NCBI RefSeq assembly: GCF_007923255.1
Contig: NZ_VOHJ01000005.1
Location: forward strand, 59,257 to 123,256
Direction: 5' to 3'
From: Vulcaniibacterium thermophilum
GTDB taxonomy: Bacteria > Pseudomonadota > Gammaproteobacteria > Xanthomonadales > Xanthomonadaceae
DNA: 64,000 bases
Shown here: one piece after another, positions 12,708 through 21,011 of the stretch
How positions within the stretch are numbered: the stretch's first letter is position 1
Layout of the letters: the number at the start of each line of letters is the position of its first letter
Notes under the pieces: model-generated
Database searches by the model: none
What the model saw: the letters and a program-made list of their open reading frames with translations, nothing else
What the model was told of the DNA's origin: nothing
Position numbers and translations under genes: made by a program

Positions 12708-13399
12708 GCGCGGCGACGGCGCCGCTCGACCGCGGCCGGGCGCAGTCGATCGCGCGCGCGTTCGCGCCGGCGCATCCGCTCGGCAACCGCTGGGACTATC
12801 ACTACGCGCGCATCAAGCTCGCCAGCGACCCGCTGTATCCGGGCGTGTGCGAGGCGCTGCGCGGCAGCACCGCGCCGCTGCTGGATCTCGGCTGCGGGCT
12901 CGGACTGCTGGCGCACGCGCTGCGCGCCGAAGGCATCACGCTGCCCTATCGCGGCGTGGACGTGGACGCGCGCAAGATCGCCCGTGCGCGGCGCGCGGCG
13001 CAGCGCGGCGGCCTGCAGGATGCATCGTTCGAGGTGGTGGATCTGCGGCGCGAGTACCCGCAGCATCGCGGCAGCGTCGCGCTGCTGGACGTGCTGCAGT
13101 TCATCCCGCCGGACGCGCAGGCGCGCACGCTCGACGCCGCGGTGGCGATGCTCACGCCCGGCGCGCGGCTGGTGATCCGCACCGGCCTGGCCGACGGCAG
13201 TCGCCGTGCGCGCGTCACGCGGGCGGTGGACGTGGTGTCGCGCGCGGTGGGCTGGATGGTCTCGGGGCCGACGCGCTATCCCGAGCCGGACGCGCTGCGC
13301 GCGCGTTTCGAGGCCGCCGGACTGCACGCGACGTTCACCCCGCTGTACGGGCGCACGCCGTTCAACAACTGGCGGATCGTGGCGACCCGGCCGGGCTGA
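12704..13399 (+). CDS. Class I SAM-dependent methyltransferase
   Basis: A 231-residue Rossmann methyltransferase with motif I LLDLGCGLGLLAH (about 63-75), an acidic ribose-binding YRGVDVDARK, and motif IV-like ALLDVLQFI. The N-terminal stretch (LGNRWDYHYARIKLASDPLY) resembles methyltransferases of aryl polyene/xanthomonadin clusters as I recall them, but no other gene of such a cluster is present. It overlaps the SGNH gene by ATGA. The substrate is unknown. Confidence 0.85.
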   Translation: MSAATAPLDRGRAQSIARAFAPAHPLGNRWDYHYARIKLASDPLYPGVCEALRGSTAPLLDLGCGLGLLAHALRAEGITLPYRGVDVDARKIARARRAAQRGGLQDASFEVVDLRREYPQHRGSVALLDVLQFIPPDAQARTLDAAVAMLTPGARLVIRTGLADGSRRARVTRAVDVVSRAVGWMVSGPTRYPEPDALRARFEAAGLHATFTPLYGRTPFNNWRIVATRPG

Positions 13400-13406
13400 C
13401 GTTTTT

Positions 13407-13976
13407 TCACAGCAGGCGCCGCGAGACGAGCCGGTCGCGCAGCACCCACTGGTGCCAGAGCGCGGCCGCCACATGCAACGCCACCAGCCCGGCCAACGCC
13501 CACGCGCTCCAGCAGTGCACGTACCAGGCGATCGCGCGCCAGGTCTCGTCGTCCGCCGGCGGCGTGAACAGGCGCGGCACCTGCCCCAGGCCGAACACGT
13601 CCCGCGGGCCGTCCATCCACACCCAGATCACGTAACCGCTGAGCGGCAGCACGAACAGCAGCAGGTAGAGGGCTGCATGGACGCACGCGGCGAGCCGGCG
13701 TCGCCACGGCCGCGCATCGACCGTGGCGGGCGGCGGCAGCCCATGCAGCAGGCGCCGGCCGGCACGCAACACCATCAGTGCCAGCAGCAGCATGCCGAGC
13801 GGGAAGTGGAGGTGGAGCAGGCGCGCGCCGGTGTCGCGCTCGGATGCCGTTTCCGCCGCCCAGCCCAGGCCGATCTGGACGAGCACGCCGAGCGCGACCG
13901 CCCAGTGCAGAAGGCGGGCCAGCGGCGGATAGCGCTCGTCGGCTCGGGCACCGGGCCGGTTCAGCGCGCGCGGCAT
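13407..13976 (-). CDS. Cytochrome b561
   Basis: A 189-residue four-helix diheme membrane cytochrome of the prokaryotic b561 family. Family marks are RYPPLARLLHWAVALGVL near the start, LHLHFPLGMLLLAL, VHAALYLLLFVLPLSGYV and VALHVAAALWHQWV; the conserved histidines in these helices are the likely heme ligands. It accepts or donates quinone-level electrons at the inner membrane. The ATG at 13976 lies 16 bp inside the end of the dioxygenase-like gene, which makes it the last gene of the sigma factor-FecR operon. Confidence 0.88.
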   Translation of the reverse strand: MPRALNRPGARADERYPPLARLLHWAVALGVLVQIGLGWAAETASERDTGARLLHLHFPLGMLLLALMVLRAGRRLLHGLPPPATVDARPWRRRLAACVHAALYLLLFVLPLSGYVIWVWMDGPRDVFGLGQVPRLFTPPADDETWRAIAWYVHCWSAWALAGLVALHVAAALWHQWVLRDRLVSRRLL

Positions 13977-14641
13977 TCGCGGTACCCCGGCACGCCCTGG
14001 CCCAGCACGATGTCGCGCTCGACCTGCCATACCCCGTCGCCGGACCGGCGCGGCACGACCAGGCCGGCACCGCCCACGCCCTGCACCAACTGCCGTTCCT
14101 GCGCCGGCGTCAGCCTGGGATCGTCGCGGAACACCACGTCGTCGATGAAGTAGGTGAAGCAGCCGGGCTCGACGACCTGCATGTGGATGTGCTCGGGAAT
14201 GTCCTCGCCCGGATAGGCGCCCGGCCGGATGGTATCGAAGGCGTAGCGCCCCTGGGCATCGGAACGCACCCAGGCGCGCAGACGGCCATGCCGCATGGCG
14301 CCGGCGTCGGACGCCGCGCGCGGCTTCGGATAGCGGCCGGCATGGTCGGTCTGGTAGGCGTACACGATCACGCCGGCACGCGCGCGACCGGAGCGGTCCA
14401 GCACGCGTCCCGACACGGTCATCGGCGCGCCCGGCTGGTCCGCGGGCGCGATCCGCGCGCGGGAGGGGATCGTCGCCGGCATGCCGTCGAACACCGCCTC
14501 GCATCCTTCGCAGGCGTGGCCGATCACGGGCAGCGTCGCGCGGACGACAGCGTCGGCGCGGTCGTCGCGCGTGCCTGCGCCGGATCCTGCGGCGATGGCC
14601 GGCACGAGTACCGCGGCGGCGAAGAGCGATCGAAGCGGCAT
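13961..14641 (-). CDS. Exported intradiol ring-cleavage dioxygenase-like protein
   Basis: A 226-residue protein with a hydrophobic signal peptide (PLRSLFAAAVLVPAIAAG) and an intradiol dioxygenase fold. All four Fe(III) ligands of protocatechuate 3,4-dioxygenase can be placed: Tyr104 in HAGRYPKP, Tyr143 in PGAYPGED, and His151/His153 in PEHIHMQ. The CEGCEAVFDG stretch before the domain is seen in exported intradiol-like proteins and may bind metal or form a disulfide. The catalytic set looks complete, so activity on a catechol outside the cytoplasm is possible. The substrate is unknown. Its end overlaps cytochrome b561. Confidence 0.85.
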   Translation of the reverse strand: MPLRSLFAAAVLVPAIAAGSGAGTRDDRADAVVRATLPVIGHACEGCEAVFDGMPATIPSRARIAPADQPGAPMTVSGRVLDRSGRARAGVIVYAYQTDHAGRYPKPRAASDAGAMRHGRLRAWVRSDAQGRYAFDTIRPGAYPGEDIPEHIHMQVVEPGCFTYFIDDVVFRDDPRLTPAQERQLVQGVGGAGLVVPRRSGDGVWQVERDIVLGQGVPGYRECRAR

Positions 14642-14691
14642 GTCCGGCTCCGGATGGGGTTCGGGAACGGACGTGCCCGCGGCGGCCGGCG

Positions 14692-15744
14692 TTAACCGGA
14701 CTCCGTGCCCGTCGCCGGCAACGCGTCCGGCCATTGCAGCCACCACCGCTTGGCTCGCGGATAGGGCAGTGCGTCCCACCACGGATCCAGCGCCGCCGGC
14801 GTGCGGCGCACGATCGCCTCGCGCGCGACCGGCGGCGCGTCCGGCAGAAGTTGGACCAGCCGGTCGTACAGCGGCCCCTGCGCCAGCTCGGGGTGACGTT
14901 GCAGGAGCATGAGCAGACTGATGGCGTCCTGCGGGCGCGATGCGGCGATCAGCCGGCGCACCTGCTCGCCGGCGGGCGGCACCCGCCCGCCTCGTGCGTC
15001 GATCGCCTGCAAGGCTGCGACGAACGCGGCGCTCGCACCCAGATCGCGCGGCGTGCCCGCTCCAGCACCGCGGCGCAGGGGCACGGTCGCACCGCGCGGC
15101 ACCAGCACCTCGCCCGCGCCGGCATCCACCAGCACCCAACCGCTGAGCACGGTCAGCGCGCCGTTGCCCGCGGCGTCGCTCTCGACCACGAATTCGCATC
15201 CCAGGTCCAGCGCCTCGGCGCCCGGCAACCGCACGCCGAAATGCAGTGGCGGCGCCCACACCCGCGCCCGCAGGCGTCCCTGCAGCAGCCGCACCCGGTG
15301 CCGGCCGGAACGCGTCTCCTCCAGCCGCAGCCGCGAGTCCGCGCCGAGCCACAGCTCGCCGATGCGCGCCACGCGCAGGCGGGCACGCCCCTGCTCGCCG
15401 GTGACGATCTCGCCTCCCGGGGCCAGACGCCCTGGCGTCGGCCCGTCCTGCCAGCGCACCTCGCCCGTGGTCGTCAGCACCTGCCAGGCCTCGCCGTCCG
15501 GCCAGGCCAGACGGTGCTGCAGCAGCAGCGTCACGGCCAGTGCGCAGACCGCCAGCGTCGCCGCCAGCGCCAGCGTCGTCCGCGCCCGGCGCGCTGGGCG
15601 CGGGCCCGGGCTTCCGCGGTCGGCGCGCCACGCCGGCGGCAGGCCGTGCGGACGATGTGCGTAAGGCGCCAATAGCCGCTCCAGGCGCTCGATCTCGCGA
15701 TCGCGCCCGGCCTTCGTCCACAGATAGTCGTCGTGGCCGCTCAT
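14692..15744 (-). CDS. FecR-domain membrane protein, putative anti-sigma factor
   Basis: A 350-residue protein: an N-terminal cytoplasmic part (about 1-55), one transmembrane helix (LALAATLAVCALAVTLLL, about 58-76), then a FecR-like domain with EWQVLTTTGEVRW-type entry, GGEIVTGEQGRARLRV and LLQGRLRARVWAPPLHFGVRLPG. The C-terminal region is variable. It starts inside the last codons of the sigma factor gene (ATGA overlap), which implies a sigma/anti-sigma pair. Classic FecR partners also have a TonB receptor nearby, which is absent here. Confidence 0.85.
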   Translation of the reverse strand: MSGHDDYLWTKAGRDREIERLERLLAPYAHRPHGLPPAWRADRGSPGPRPARRARTTLALAATLAVCALAVTLLLQHRLAWPDGEAWQVLTTTGEVRWQDGPTPGRLAPGGEIVTGEQGRARLRVARIGELWLGADSRLRLEETRSGRHRVRLLQGRLRARVWAPPLHFGVRLPGAEALDLGCEFVVESDAAGNGALTVLSGWVLVDAGAGEVLVPRGATVPLRRGAGAGTPRDLGASAAFVAALQAIDARGGRVPPAGEQVRRLIAASRPQDAISLLMLLQRHPELAQGPLYDRLVQLLPDAPPVAREAIVRRTPAALDPWWDALPYPRAKRWWLQWPDALPATGTESG

Positions 15745-16277
15745 GATCGCGCCCCTTCTTCTCGCACCGCCAACGCCTGGCGCAACTGCGCCATGCCGCG
15801 GTGCAGGTTGACCCGCACGCTGCCCGGCGTCAGGCCGGTCAGTTGCGCGATCTCCGGTCCCGTCAGCCCCTCCACCAGACGCAGGATCAGGGTCTCGCGA
15901 TAGGCCTCGGGCAGCGCGCGAATCGCCCGCAGCACGCGTTCGGCGTCGGCGCGGTCCTCGTGCGTGGCGCCGCCGGCGGGCAGCTCGATTCCGACGCCGG
16001 TCAACGGCGCGCTGCGGCGACGCTGGTCCAGCGCGGCCCGCCGCGCCACGCTCACGATCCAGCCGGGGAACGCGGCATCCTCGCGCAGATCGGCGAGCCG
16101 TCCGAGCGCGACCTCGAACACGTGCTGGGTCAGGTCCTCGGCATCGGCGTGCTGCACGTAGCCGAGCAGCACACCGTGCACCACGGGCGCGAAACGGCGG
16201 TACAGGCGTTCCAGCGCGCCGCCGTCTCCCCGGCGCGCGGCGGCGACCAGCGCGGCTGTTGCTTCGGTTTCGCTCAA
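15741..16277 (-). CDS. ECF-family RNA polymerase sigma factor
   Basis: A 178-residue sigma-70 family factor. Region 2 is represented by LTQHVFEVALGRLADLRE and region 4 by LPEAYRETLILRLVEGLTGPEIAQLTGLTPGSVRVNLHRGMAQLRQ, a complete helix-turn-helix. It is the first gene of the sigma-FecR-dioxygenase-b561 operon and overlaps the FecR gene by four bases. It probably directs transcription of this operon in response to a signal sensed through the FecR protein. The signal is not apparent. Confidence 0.92.
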   Translation of the reverse strand: MSETEATAALVAAARRGDGGALERLYRRFAPVVHGVLLGYVQHADAEDLTQHVFEVALGRLADLREDAAFPGWIVSVARRAALDQRRRSAPLTGVGIELPAGGATHEDRADAERVLRAIRALPEAYRETLILRLVEGLTGPEIAQLTGLTPGSVRVNLHRGMAQLRQALAVREEGARS

Positions 16278-16368
16278 GCAGTGGATTTCCCGATGTCCTG
16301 CCGGACGGACCGATGGGCTGGAGCGTTAACCGCCTCCGTCGGCGGAGGGATCGCACCGGGCCGACCGG

Positions 16369-17163
16369 CTACGCCACCTCGAGCGGCTCCGGCAGCACCG
16401 TGCGATAGCCGAGCGCGTCCAGCCGCTGCAGCAGCCGCGCGAGCATCTCGACGTTGCGGCCGTGGCGGGCGCCCTCGTGCAGCAGCACGATCGCGCCGGG
16501 CGCGAGGTCGCGCTCGATGCGGGCGATGGTGCGCGTCACGTCGCTGAGCACCGCGTCGTAGCCGCGCGCGCTCCACGCCACGCGTGCGAGTCCGTGCGCG
16601 CGCAGCGCCGGCGCCAGGAACGGATTGGCGTGACCGGCCACCGCGCGGAACCAGCGCGGCGCACGCCCGCACAGCGCCGTCAGCGTGCGCTGCGCCTCGT
16701 CGATCTCCGCGCGCATCCGCCGCGGCGGCAGCGCCCAGAACCACGCCGACGGGTGGCACTGGCTGTGGTTGCCGATCCCGTGCCCGCGCTCGACGATCGC
16801 CCGCACCAGCTCCGGCCGCGCCCGCGCGCGCTCGCCGACCACGAAGAACGTCGCCTTCGCCCCGTGCGCATCGAGCAGATCGAGGATCGCGCGCGTGTCG
16901 TCCGACGGGCCGTCGTCGATCGTCAGCCACACCACGCGTTCGGAGGTCGGCAGACGGCGCAGCACCGGGCTGAACAGCGCCGAGCCGGGGGCGAGCGTGC
17001 CCCACCAGAACGGCAGATGCGAGGCGATCATCGCCGGCAGCCCCCAGCGCGCGCCGAACCGCCACCACAGCGCCGCCACCAGCAGTTGCGACAGCAGCAG
17101 CGCCGCCAGCCACGCGTGCGGACGGCGCGGCGGACGGTGCGGAGCGGACACGGCCGAGTTCAT
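16369..17163 (-). CDS. NodB-type polysaccharide deacetylase, membrane anchored
   Basis: A 264-residue carbohydrate esterase family 4 protein with one N-terminal membrane helix (HAWLAALLLSQLLVAALWW). Motif 1 is LTIDDGPSDDT (Asp-Asp pair), motif 2 NHSQCHPS supplies the H-x3-H metal histidines, and IVLLHEGARH gives the C-terminal histidine. The usual RPPYG motif is replaced by RWFRAVAGHANP, so activity may differ. I chose the ATG at 17163 because it precedes the membrane helix directly. It is divergent from the glutaredoxin gene 57 bp away. Substrate unknown. Confidence 0.85.
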   Translation of the reverse strand: MNSAVSAPHRPPRRPHAWLAALLLSQLLVAALWWRFGARWGLPAMIASHLPFWWGTLAPGSALFSPVLRRLPTSERVVWLTIDDGPSDDTRAILDLLDAHGAKATFFVVGERARARPELVRAIVERGHGIGNHSQCHPSAWFWALPPRRMRAEIDEAQRTLTALCGRAPRWFRAVAGHANPFLAPALRAHGLARVAWSARGYDAVLSDVTRTIARIERDLAPGAIVLLHEGARHGRNVEMLARLLQRLDALGYRTVLPEPLEVA

Positions 17164-17220
17164 GACCGGATCGTAGCGCGAGGCGTACACTGCGCGCCTT
17201 TCCCGCACGGTCCGTCCTTC

Positions 17221-18147
17221 ATGTCGCTCGATCCCGCCCTGCGCTCGCGCATCGAAACCCTGCTGCAGTCGCACCCGGTGGTGCTGTTCATGAAGGGCGC
17301 GCCGCAGGCGCCGCAATGCGGCTTCTCGGCCAAGGCCGCCGGCATTCTCGATGCGCTGCTGCCCGAGGGGTACGCGCACGTGGACGTGCTGGCCGATCCG
17401 GAGATCCGCGAGGGCATCAAACTCTACGGCCAGTGGCCGACCATTCCGCAGCTTTATGTGCGCGGCGAGCTGGTGGGCGGCAGCGATATCGTCGAGCAGC
17501 TCGCCAGCAGCGGCGAGCTGCACGCCCTGCTCGGCCTGCCGGCGCCGGACCGCAGCCCGCCGAAGCTTTCGATCACGCCGGCCGCGGCCGAGCAACTGCG
17601 CGCGGCGATCGCCAACGCGGGCGGCGAGTACGCGGTGCGGCTGGACGTGGACGCGCGCTACAACGCGCGATTGCAGCTCGCGCCGGTCGATCCGCACGCG
17701 CTCGCGGTCGAGGTCGAAGGCGTGCGCGTGCAGACCGACTGGATGAGCGCGCGGCGCGCCGACGGCCTCGTGATCGAGTGGGTCGACGATCAGCGCGGCC
17801 GCGGCCTGATGGTGCACAACCCGAACGCGCCCGCGCCGGTCCGCGCGATCGCGCCGGCCGAGGCCGCCGAGCGCGTGCGCACCGGCCGTCTGCGCCTGAT
17901 CGACGTGCGCCCACCGGCCGAACGCGCGTTGGCGAGCGCGCCGGTGCCGTTCGACACGCTCGATGGCGGCGTGGACGCGCTGGAGGCGCTGCCGAAGGAC
18001 ACGCCGCTGGCGTTCCTGTGCCATCACGGCGGACGCAGCGCGCAGGCCGCCGAGCATTTCCGCGCCAAGGGCTTCCGCGAGCTCTACAACGTCGAGGGCG
18101 GCATCGACGCCTGGGCCGACGCCGATCCGGCCGTGCCGCGGTATTGA
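17221..18147 (+). CDS. Monothiol glutaredoxin-IscA-like-rhodanese fusion
   Basis: A 308-residue three-domain protein. Residues 1-105 are a Grx4/GrxD-type monothiol glutaredoxin with CGFS at 33-36, PTIPQLYV and VGGSDI, which normally carries a [2Fe-2S] cluster with glutathione. Residues about 114-205 follow A-type (IscA/ErpA) protein layout, beginning KLSITPAAAEQLR, but lack the Cys residues that bind iron. Residues about 208-308 are a rhodanese with LIDVRPPAER and active Cys267 in CHHGGRS. It may deliver Fe-S clusters and handle sulfur. Similar fusions occur, to my knowledge, in Xanthomonadaceae. Transcribed alone. Confidence 0.85.
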   Translation: MSLDPALRSRIETLLQSHPVVLFMKGAPQAPQCGFSAKAAGILDALLPEGYAHVDVLADPEIREGIKLYGQWPTIPQLYVRGELVGGSDIVEQLASSGELHALLGLPAPDRSPPKLSITPAAAEQLRAAIANAGGEYAVRLDVDARYNARLQLAPVDPHALAVEVEGVRVQTDWMSARRADGLVIEWVDDQRGRGLMVHNPNAPAPVRAIAPAEAAERVRTGRLRLIDVRPPAERALASAPVPFDTLDGGVDALEALPKDTPLAFLCHHGGRSAQAAEHFRAKGFRELYNVEGGIDAWADADPAVPRY

Positions 18148-18401
18148 GCGCGGCGCGGCGGCAACGCTCCGGCAGGCGCGCGATCGCGGCACCGCAGCCG
18201 TGACGCGCGCAGAGAGGCGCACGTGCCACGCTTCGCAGCCGCTCTGCCGTGCACGGGGTGAGGAGGCGCGCTTGCGAGCCGCAGGCTGCGGCGGGCCGGA
18301 TGGGGGGTTGGGGCGAGGGCGCGCGCCGAAGGCGCGCAGGCGTCGCGACTGAAGCCGCTTCTGCGGCGGGATGTCTTTGCGGGCGCGGCGCGCATGCCCG
18401 C
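18148..18401. other. Intergenic region with degenerate repeat pieces
   Basis: About 250 bp between convergent genes with no supported gene. Around 18290-18370 are pieces of the same repeat families seen elsewhere (ggggttggggcgagggcgcg, gccgaaggcgcgc, and cgactgaagccgcttctgcg, the last inverted at about 61920-61950). The hairpins could terminate transcription from both sides. Confidence 0.5.
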
Positions 18402-18941
18402 TCAGCCGGCGAAACCGCCGCCGTCGAGGTAGGCGCGCTCCTCCGCGGTCGTGGTGCGGCCGAGCAGCGGATTGCGGTGCGGGAAGCGCCCGAAGCGCGC
18501 GATCACGTCGCGATGCAGCAGCGCATAGCGCAGGTACTCCGCATCGCCCAGCGCCTCGAACAGCGCCACCGCGCGTTGCTGGTCGCGCAGATCTTCGGAG
18601 TGCTCGAACGGCATGTAGAAGAACGCGCGCAGCGCCGGCTCGAACGCCGCATCGTGGCCGGCGTCGATGGCGCGCTCGGCGCAGTGCCGCGCCAGCGGGT
18701 CGGTCGCGAACGCGTGCGCGCTGCCGCGGAAGATGTTGCGCGGCACCTGGTCGAGCAGCAGCACCAGCGCGAGCGCGCCGGTGGCGTCCTCCAGCCAGCG
18801 CTCGTGCTCGCGGCGGGCGGCGGCGAAATGGTCGGCGGCGAAGCGCGACTCCAGCTCGCGGTCGAACTCGGCATTCACCGCGAACCAGCGCGCGTATCCG
18901 GCCTTTCGCCAGAACTCGACGATCTCGCGGGGTTCGGCCAT
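18402..18941 (-). CDS. DUF924 family protein
   Basis: A 179-residue soluble all-helical protein of the DUF924 family, with EIVEFWRKAGYARWF at the start, LLDQVPRNIFRGSAHAFATDPLA, FFYMPFEHSEDLRDQ and FGRFPHRNPLLGR. The family is widespread in proteobacteria and has a tetratricopeptide-like fold; no biochemical function is known. It follows the LprI-like gene by 14 bp on the same strand, so the two are probably cotranscribed. Confidence 0.88.
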   Translation of the reverse strand: MAEPREIVEFWRKAGYARWFAVNAEFDRELESRFAADHFAAARREHERWLEDATGALALVLLLDQVPRNIFRGSAHAFATDPLARHCAERAIDAGHDAAFEPALRAFFYMPFEHSEDLRDQQRAVALFEALGDAEYLRYALLHRDVIARFGRFPHRNPLLGRTTTAEERAYLDGGGFAG

Positions 18942-18955
18942 GCGGGGCGCTCCGG

Positions 18956-19513
18956 TCAGGTGCCGAGCTGCGTTTCCAATTCGGCGATGTAGGCGGCGGT
19001 GAGGCTTTCCAACGTGACGGCGTGGATCATCGGCTGGATCGCGCCCTGCGAATAACAGCGCGCGATGAACTGTGCATAGCGCTCGCGGAACGTCAGCCAC
19101 GCCAGATGCGCGCGATCGAACGCCGCCAGCCCGGCCGGATCCAGTTGCTGGCGCAGATGCACGACCAGCGCGTCCAGGCGCGCATCGACGCTCTGGAACT
19201 CGACGATCGCCTTCTGGTTCATCTCGTCGTGGCTGCGCAGCGCGGTGAACGCCTCGCGCGCGACGGCCTCCGCCTGGCTGACGTAGCCGTCGGCGATCTG
19301 CAGCGCCGTCTCGGCCTTGCCGATCAGGCGCGATTCGAACTCGCGCAGCTCCTCGATGCTGGTGCGGCTGCCCTCCATGTCCTGCTTGAGGTCCAGCAGC
19401 TTCTGGCTGCGTTCGATGGCCTCGGTGGCCTTGCGCCGCTCGACGCGGCGCTGGAGGAAGTAGAACGCCCAGGTGAGGCATGCGCCCACCGCGAGATAGA
19501 TGACCTGTTCCAT
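18956..19513 (-). CDS. Membrane-anchored LprI-like (DUF1311) protein
   Basis: A 185-residue protein with one N-terminal membrane helix (VIYLAVGACLTWAFYFL), then a charged, probably coiled-coil segment (RVERRKATEAIERSQKLL through about residue 75), then a C-terminal domain containing LAWLTFRERYAQFIARCYSQ and MIHAVTLESLTAAYIAELE, which matches the lysozyme-inhibitor LprI-like pattern. Only one cysteine is seen, so the disulfide expected in that family is missing. I chose the ATG at 19513 because the helix follows directly. Function unknown. Confidence 0.65.
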   Translation of the reverse strand: MEQVIYLAVGACLTWAFYFLQRRVERRKATEAIERSQKLLDLKQDMEGSRTSIEELREFESRLIGKAETALQIADGYVSQAEAVAREAFTALRSHDEMNQKAIVEFQSVDARLDALVVHLRQQLDPAGLAAFDRAHLAWLTFRERYAQFIARCYSQGAIQPMIHAVTLESLTAAYIAELETQLGT

Positions 19514-19715
19514 ATGCCTGCCCTCTTGGAACGACAGTCTGCCGCGCGACCATCGCACCGCCCGCGACGGGCCGCGGCGCATCCGGCGTGCGGGTGGGCG
19601 CGGCTTCAGCGGGAGGCATGCTGTCGCGCCTGGCGGTCGCGACCGAAGCCGCGTGCCTGAACGCGTCGATCGCCGTCGGTGGCGGGCGTCACGCGTCGCA
19701 GCGCGCAAGACGGGC

Positions 19716-20120
19716 TCAGAGATGGCCGGTGACCGCGGGCGGATGGCCCCAGTCGTCGTCGCGGCCGTTGGCGAAGCGCACCGGCAGGGCGGCCTTGTGC
19801 TCGGGCGTGAGGTCGTCCAGGCACGCCACGCTCACCGAGACGAACGCGCCGAAACCCGGAATCTCGCCGCGACTGAAGACGTGGGTGCCGCAGATGCGGC
19901 AGAACGGCCAGTGCACGTGGTGGGCGCCGAACTGGTAGTCGGTCAGGTCCGCCTCGTCGCTCAGCAGGCGGAAAGCGTCCGGCTTCACGGCCGCGCCCCA
20001 GTGGCGCAGCTTGCTGCAGATCGAGCAGTTGCATTTCCCGGTGGGCGCATCCGCATCGAGGTCCACTTCGAAGCGGATGCGGCCGCAATGGCAGCTACCG
20101 GTGCGGGTGTGGGCGGCCAT
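19716..20120 (-). CDS. GFA-family zinc protein
   Basis: A 134-residue glutathione-dependent formaldehyde-activating enzyme (GFA)-like protein. It has the metal-binding cysteines SCHCGRIRF, CNCSICSKL and FCRICGTHVF in the usual order and spacing. The family binds zinc; although named for Gfa of Paracoccus, most members have no proven formaldehyde activity. The glutathione-formaldehyde genes in this window lie more than 10 kb away, so context does not support the name. It lies just upstream on the same strand of the LprI-like gene, separated by about 200 bp. Confidence 0.88.
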   Translation of the reverse strand: MAAHTRTGSCHCGRIRFEVDLDADAPTGKCNCSICSKLRHWGAAVKPDAFRLLSDEADLTDYQFGAHHVHWPFCRICGTHVFSRGEIPGFGAFVSVSVACLDDLTPEHKAALPVRFANGRDDDWGHPPAVTGHL

Positions 20121-20157
20121 GGCGCGTCTCCGGGAAGGGCCGCGCCGAGTGTAATCG

Positions 20158-20934
20158 CTACTCGTCGAAGCGCAGGTGGCGGACCGACTTGCCGTGGCGA
20201 CGGATGAGCCGCAAGGCCTCGATGCCGACCTGGATGTGGTTGTCGACGAACTCGCGCGTGACCCGCGCGTCGGAGGCCTCGGTCTTCACGCCCTCCGGGA
20301 TCATCGGCTGGTCGCTGACCAGCAGCAGCGCGCCGGTGGGGATGCGGTTGGCGAAGCCGGCGGCGAACACGGTGGCGGTCTCCATGTCGATCGCCATGCA
20401 GCGCAGCCGGCGCAGGTATTCCTTGAAGGCGTCGTCGTGCTCCCAGACGCGCCGGTTGGTGGTGTAGACGGTGCCGGTCCAGTAGTCGTGGCCGAGGTCG
20501 CGGATCATGGTCGAGACCGCGCGCTGCAGGGCGAACGCGGGCAGCGCCGGCACTTCCGGCGGCAGATAGTCGTTGCTGGTGCCTTCGCCACGGATGGCGG
20601 CGATCGGCAGGATCAGATCGCCGAGCCTGTTCTTCTTCTTCAGCCCGCCGCACTTGCCGAGGAACAGCACCGCCTTGGGCTGGATCGCCGACAGCAGATC
20701 CATCACCGTCGCCGCGTTCGGACTGCCCATGCCGAAGTTGATCATGGTGATGCCGTCGGCGGTGGCGCTGGGCATCGGGCGGTCGAGGCCGACCATCTCG
20801 GCGCCGGTCAGGCGGCTGAAGGTGTGCAGGTAGCCGCCGAAGTTGGTGAGCAGGATGTGCTCGCCGAAGCCGTCGAGCGGCACGCCGGTGTAGCGCGGCA
20901 GCCAGTTGTTGACGATCTCGTTCTTCTCGCGCAT
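20158..20934 (-). CDS. amn: AMP nucleosidase, catalytic domain form
   Basis: A 258-residue phosphorylase/nucleosidase-fold protein with family motifs INFGMGSPNAATVMDLL, ALLLVSDQPM and MAIDMETATVFAAGFAN. It should hydrolyse AMP to adenine and ribose 5-phosphate. Canonical E. coli Amn has about 480 residues with an N-terminal regulatory domain; here only the catalytic domain is present, as in other xanthomonads to my knowledge. I chose the ATG at 20934 (MREKNEIVNNWLPRYTG). Divergent from the amidohydrolase pair. Confidence 0.82.
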   Translation of the reverse strand: MREKNEIVNNWLPRYTGVPLDGFGEHILLTNFGGYLHTFSRLTGAEMVGLDRPMPSATADGITMINFGMGSPNAATVMDLLSAIQPKAVLFLGKCGGLKKKNRLGDLILPIAAIRGEGTSNDYLPPEVPALPAFALQRAVSTMIRDLGHDYWTGTVYTTNRRVWEHDDAFKEYLRRLRCMAIDMETATVFAAGFANRIPTGALLLVSDQPMIPEGVKTEASDARVTREFVDNHIQVGIEALRLIRRHGKSVRHLRFDE

Positions 20935-21011
20935 CGAGTGGAAACGGTGGGGGAACCGCGGGACAGGGTACCCGTCGCGGCCGCAGGCGGCACGGGCGTG
21001 CGCGCGATCGC

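Noticed and set aside
13407..16277. The sigma-FecR genes as a standard iron-siderophore regulatory unit.
   Set aside because: No TonB-dependent receptor is linked to them, and the only receptor in the window is in the maltodextrin locus more than 40 kb away.
19716..20120. GFA protein as part of formaldehyde detoxification with adhC and fghA.
   Set aside because: The genes are more than 10 kb apart and on separate transcripts; family membership alone does not show this activity.
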